Assembly: GCA_947497755.1 (NCBI GenBank)
Contig: CANMHT010000001.1
Coordinates: 682,001-746,000, forward strand
DNA from: an uncultured Polaribacter sp.
GTDB lineage: Bacteria > Bacteroidota > Bacteroidia > Flavobacteriales > Flavobacteriaceae
Direction of reading: 5' to 3'
DNA: 64,000 nt
Both the position numbers and the translations under genes were made by a program. How positions within the stretch are numbered: the first letter of the stretch is position 1; every line of letters starts with the position of its first letter. The notes under the pieces were generated by a model. The model saw only the letters and a list, made by a program, of their open reading frames with translations. It searched no databases and was not told where the DNA came from. Below are positions 63,201 to 64,000 of this stretch, in pieces.

Positions 63201-64000
63201 TATTTCCTGTAGCATTTTGAGCAGTTCCTGCTTGGTCTAACCAAGTAGTAGGACTTAAGCCAATATCTCCTCTTAACCAAAGGATATGACCTGCTGCAAT
63301 AGCTGCAGTTCTATCATCATCAGTATCTCTATAGTCTACATCGTTATAATCATCAGCACCATTTCCATTATCTACATAAGGAACGTTTACATCAGAATCT
63401 TGATCTGGTAAATCTGTTATAGGATTATCATCTTCATCATTTACGTCAAATCCATCATTTACATCACTCCCTTCAAAACTATTATCTAAACCATCATTAT
63501 CAGAATCGATACCACTTGCTGTGTTTGACTTACCATTTTCTAGAATATCGTTAATTCCGTCTCCATCAGAATCATCGTCTAAATAATCTGGTATTGCATC
63601 AGCATTATTTCCAATAGTTGTATCTGTGTTTACAGGAGTTAATCCACCTAAATATGCAGAGTTTACTCCGTTATTTGTTAGATAAGTTGCTGCAGAATCA
63701 TTATTTGGAGCGATATAACCAGTAGTAGTTTGTGCTTCAATATTATCTGGAATACCATCATTATCAGAATCAATATCAAAAGCATCAATTATTCCGTCAT
63801 TATCAGAATCTCCAGTACCTTCAACAGTATCTAAAATACCATCGTTATCATCATCTAAGTCAATAGAATCTATAACACCATCGTTATCATTATCTAAAAC
63901 AACATCGATATCTCTATAATCTACATCTCCAGTAGAGTTACCGTCATTATCTGCATCTAATAAATCATTTATTGGATCATTTATCTCATCGTTAACATCA
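60238..64000 (-). CDS. Large secreted protein with thrombospondin type-3-like repeats and T9SS sorting domain, 5'-truncated by window edge; paralogue of 108-5735
   Basis: ORF track gives 60238-62730, but frame was walked codon by codon from 62731 to 64000 with no stop; upstream part encodes [19 protein letters not shown]-type repeats; C-terminus [16 protein letters not shown]...[21 protein letters not shown]. Confidence 0.92.
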   Translation of the reverse strand, partial: DVNDEINDPINDLLDADNDGNSTGDVDYRDIDVVLDNDNDGVIDSIDLDDDNDGILDTVEGTGDSDNDGIIDAFDIDSDNDGIPDNIEAQTTTGYIAPNNDSAATYLTNNGVNSAYLGGLTPVNTDTTIGNNADAIPDYLDDDSDGDGINDILENGKSNTASGIDSDNDGLDNSFEGSDVNDGFDVNDEDDNPITDLPDQDSDVNVPYVDNGNGADDYNDVDYRDTDDDRTAAIAAGHILWLRGDIGLSPTTWLDQAGTAQNATGNNSPTINSNGLNFNPTVVLNGTNQDYQISNGIFGNTANNAYASLWVYGVGTRTSGSTDANLFTHNVDGSNVISLVAPDGSNLSFNPGTGGNTLTSTYGSSNGTFNIWNAGYDNNNATPSGNRTTIYRDGLELATNNNTGTFGGDNGDAFIGSLNGSTFMNGQIAEIMVYTSVPSSARQQQIQSYLALKYGITLDMTDNDAAIAEGDYVLEDLTTVVWDESANSTYHNDVAGIGRDDNMLLTQKQSKSINSDAVVTIGLGNIAANNASNSSSIDTNKSFLVWGNNNAALTNSTTKTLLCAPEIQLDRVWKIVETGSVGTVQVAITEATVGSFNINSVLNTPNTIKVLKVADDATFTTNVKHLPLNSVNINGQNHLVANYDFNGTKYFTYAEINGIFWNGDSAAWRGGAGASEAPSTIAADIDKVLVIDAETSLNNTSVINDANVECVWVKPNTKLVINDGHYLEFDEDFLLEGEIRLIGDAQLVQTHTGLSNVQGNGKIYRDQKANVPNVYRYHYWTSPVVPSLGSTTYSVAAVMKDGTTPTSENSVPKEINFVANSYNGAPTDPITIANYWIFSYFNGSTRNDWVQKRETGAINVAEGFIMKSTGRAPQNYTFVGTPNDGTYTKTVSPGTSSLVGNPYPSVIDTQKFIQDNSAVIDGTLYFWEHTGETTTSGVVEGHGKYGYIGGYSQRNEAMGVAANSVTNGTAGLGDATYTSPPRYIAVGQGFFLSAPANKGGTFTFDNSQRVYSSDNVFFKGKTTNAIPNFKLGFDYTNTSNAEIHRQLGINFKEGNTFNYESGFDSNTFDLQPTDIYWNFPQISSNLVIAGVGKIDAQLQIPLGIVIDSDKPVTLMIDEKENMDGYTIYLVDLLTGQIFNMDNPKELNLPKGTYADRFVLIFGGSALGVDDEDILNKLLVYTDSSNNEIVIKNNNNQQIKKVALYNLLGQKVNEWKNLETTFETRLQTNDLPSSVYIIRISSDKGNLSKKLIIK

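Noticed and set aside
62730-64000. Noncoding region upstream of the 60238-62730 ORF
   Set aside because: Codon-by-codon reading of the minus strand shows the frame stays open to the window edge; it is the same gene continuing.

Overview
AT-rich chromosomal segment, most likely from a marine Flavobacteriaceae (Bacteroidota). This is inferred from T9SS C-terminal sorting tails, SusC/D systems, TAnnTTTG promoters and gene content. Layout: (1) 108-5735, a giant T9SS-secreted protein with choice-of-anchor-L, thrombospondin type-3-like and LamG-like regions; a paralogue runs off the right edge on the minus strand (60238-64000, open in frame to the window edge). (2) About 6482-12839, a 6.2 kb cassette bounded by an 80-bp direct repeat (1 mismatch). 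The repeat duplicates the 3' half of a tRNA-Met(CAT) gene plus its terminator. The cassette carries a beta-helix protein, an SLH+YD/RHS protein with an unrecognised C-terminal domain, and a mini-YD protein with a T9SS tail; no integrase is visible. (3) 12950-33542, mostly housekeeping genes: HU, fmt, recQ, three SurA/PpiC-like proteins, MoxR, rsmD, RecD-like helicase, LpxR-like protein, tandem PPK2, Smr protein, cysteine desulfurase. An isolated GH29 and a possible 28-aa membrane peptide also lie here. (4) 33570-60166, a large alpha-glucan/maltodextrin utilization locus: SusC/D/E/F-like proteins, T9SS amylase, LacI, MFS, beta-PGM, GH65, three lipoprotein GH13s, GH97 and a CBM-esterase-GH31 fusion. 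The most notable item is the tRNA-Met-bounded RHS cassette. All family calls come from reading motifs; no database search was run.
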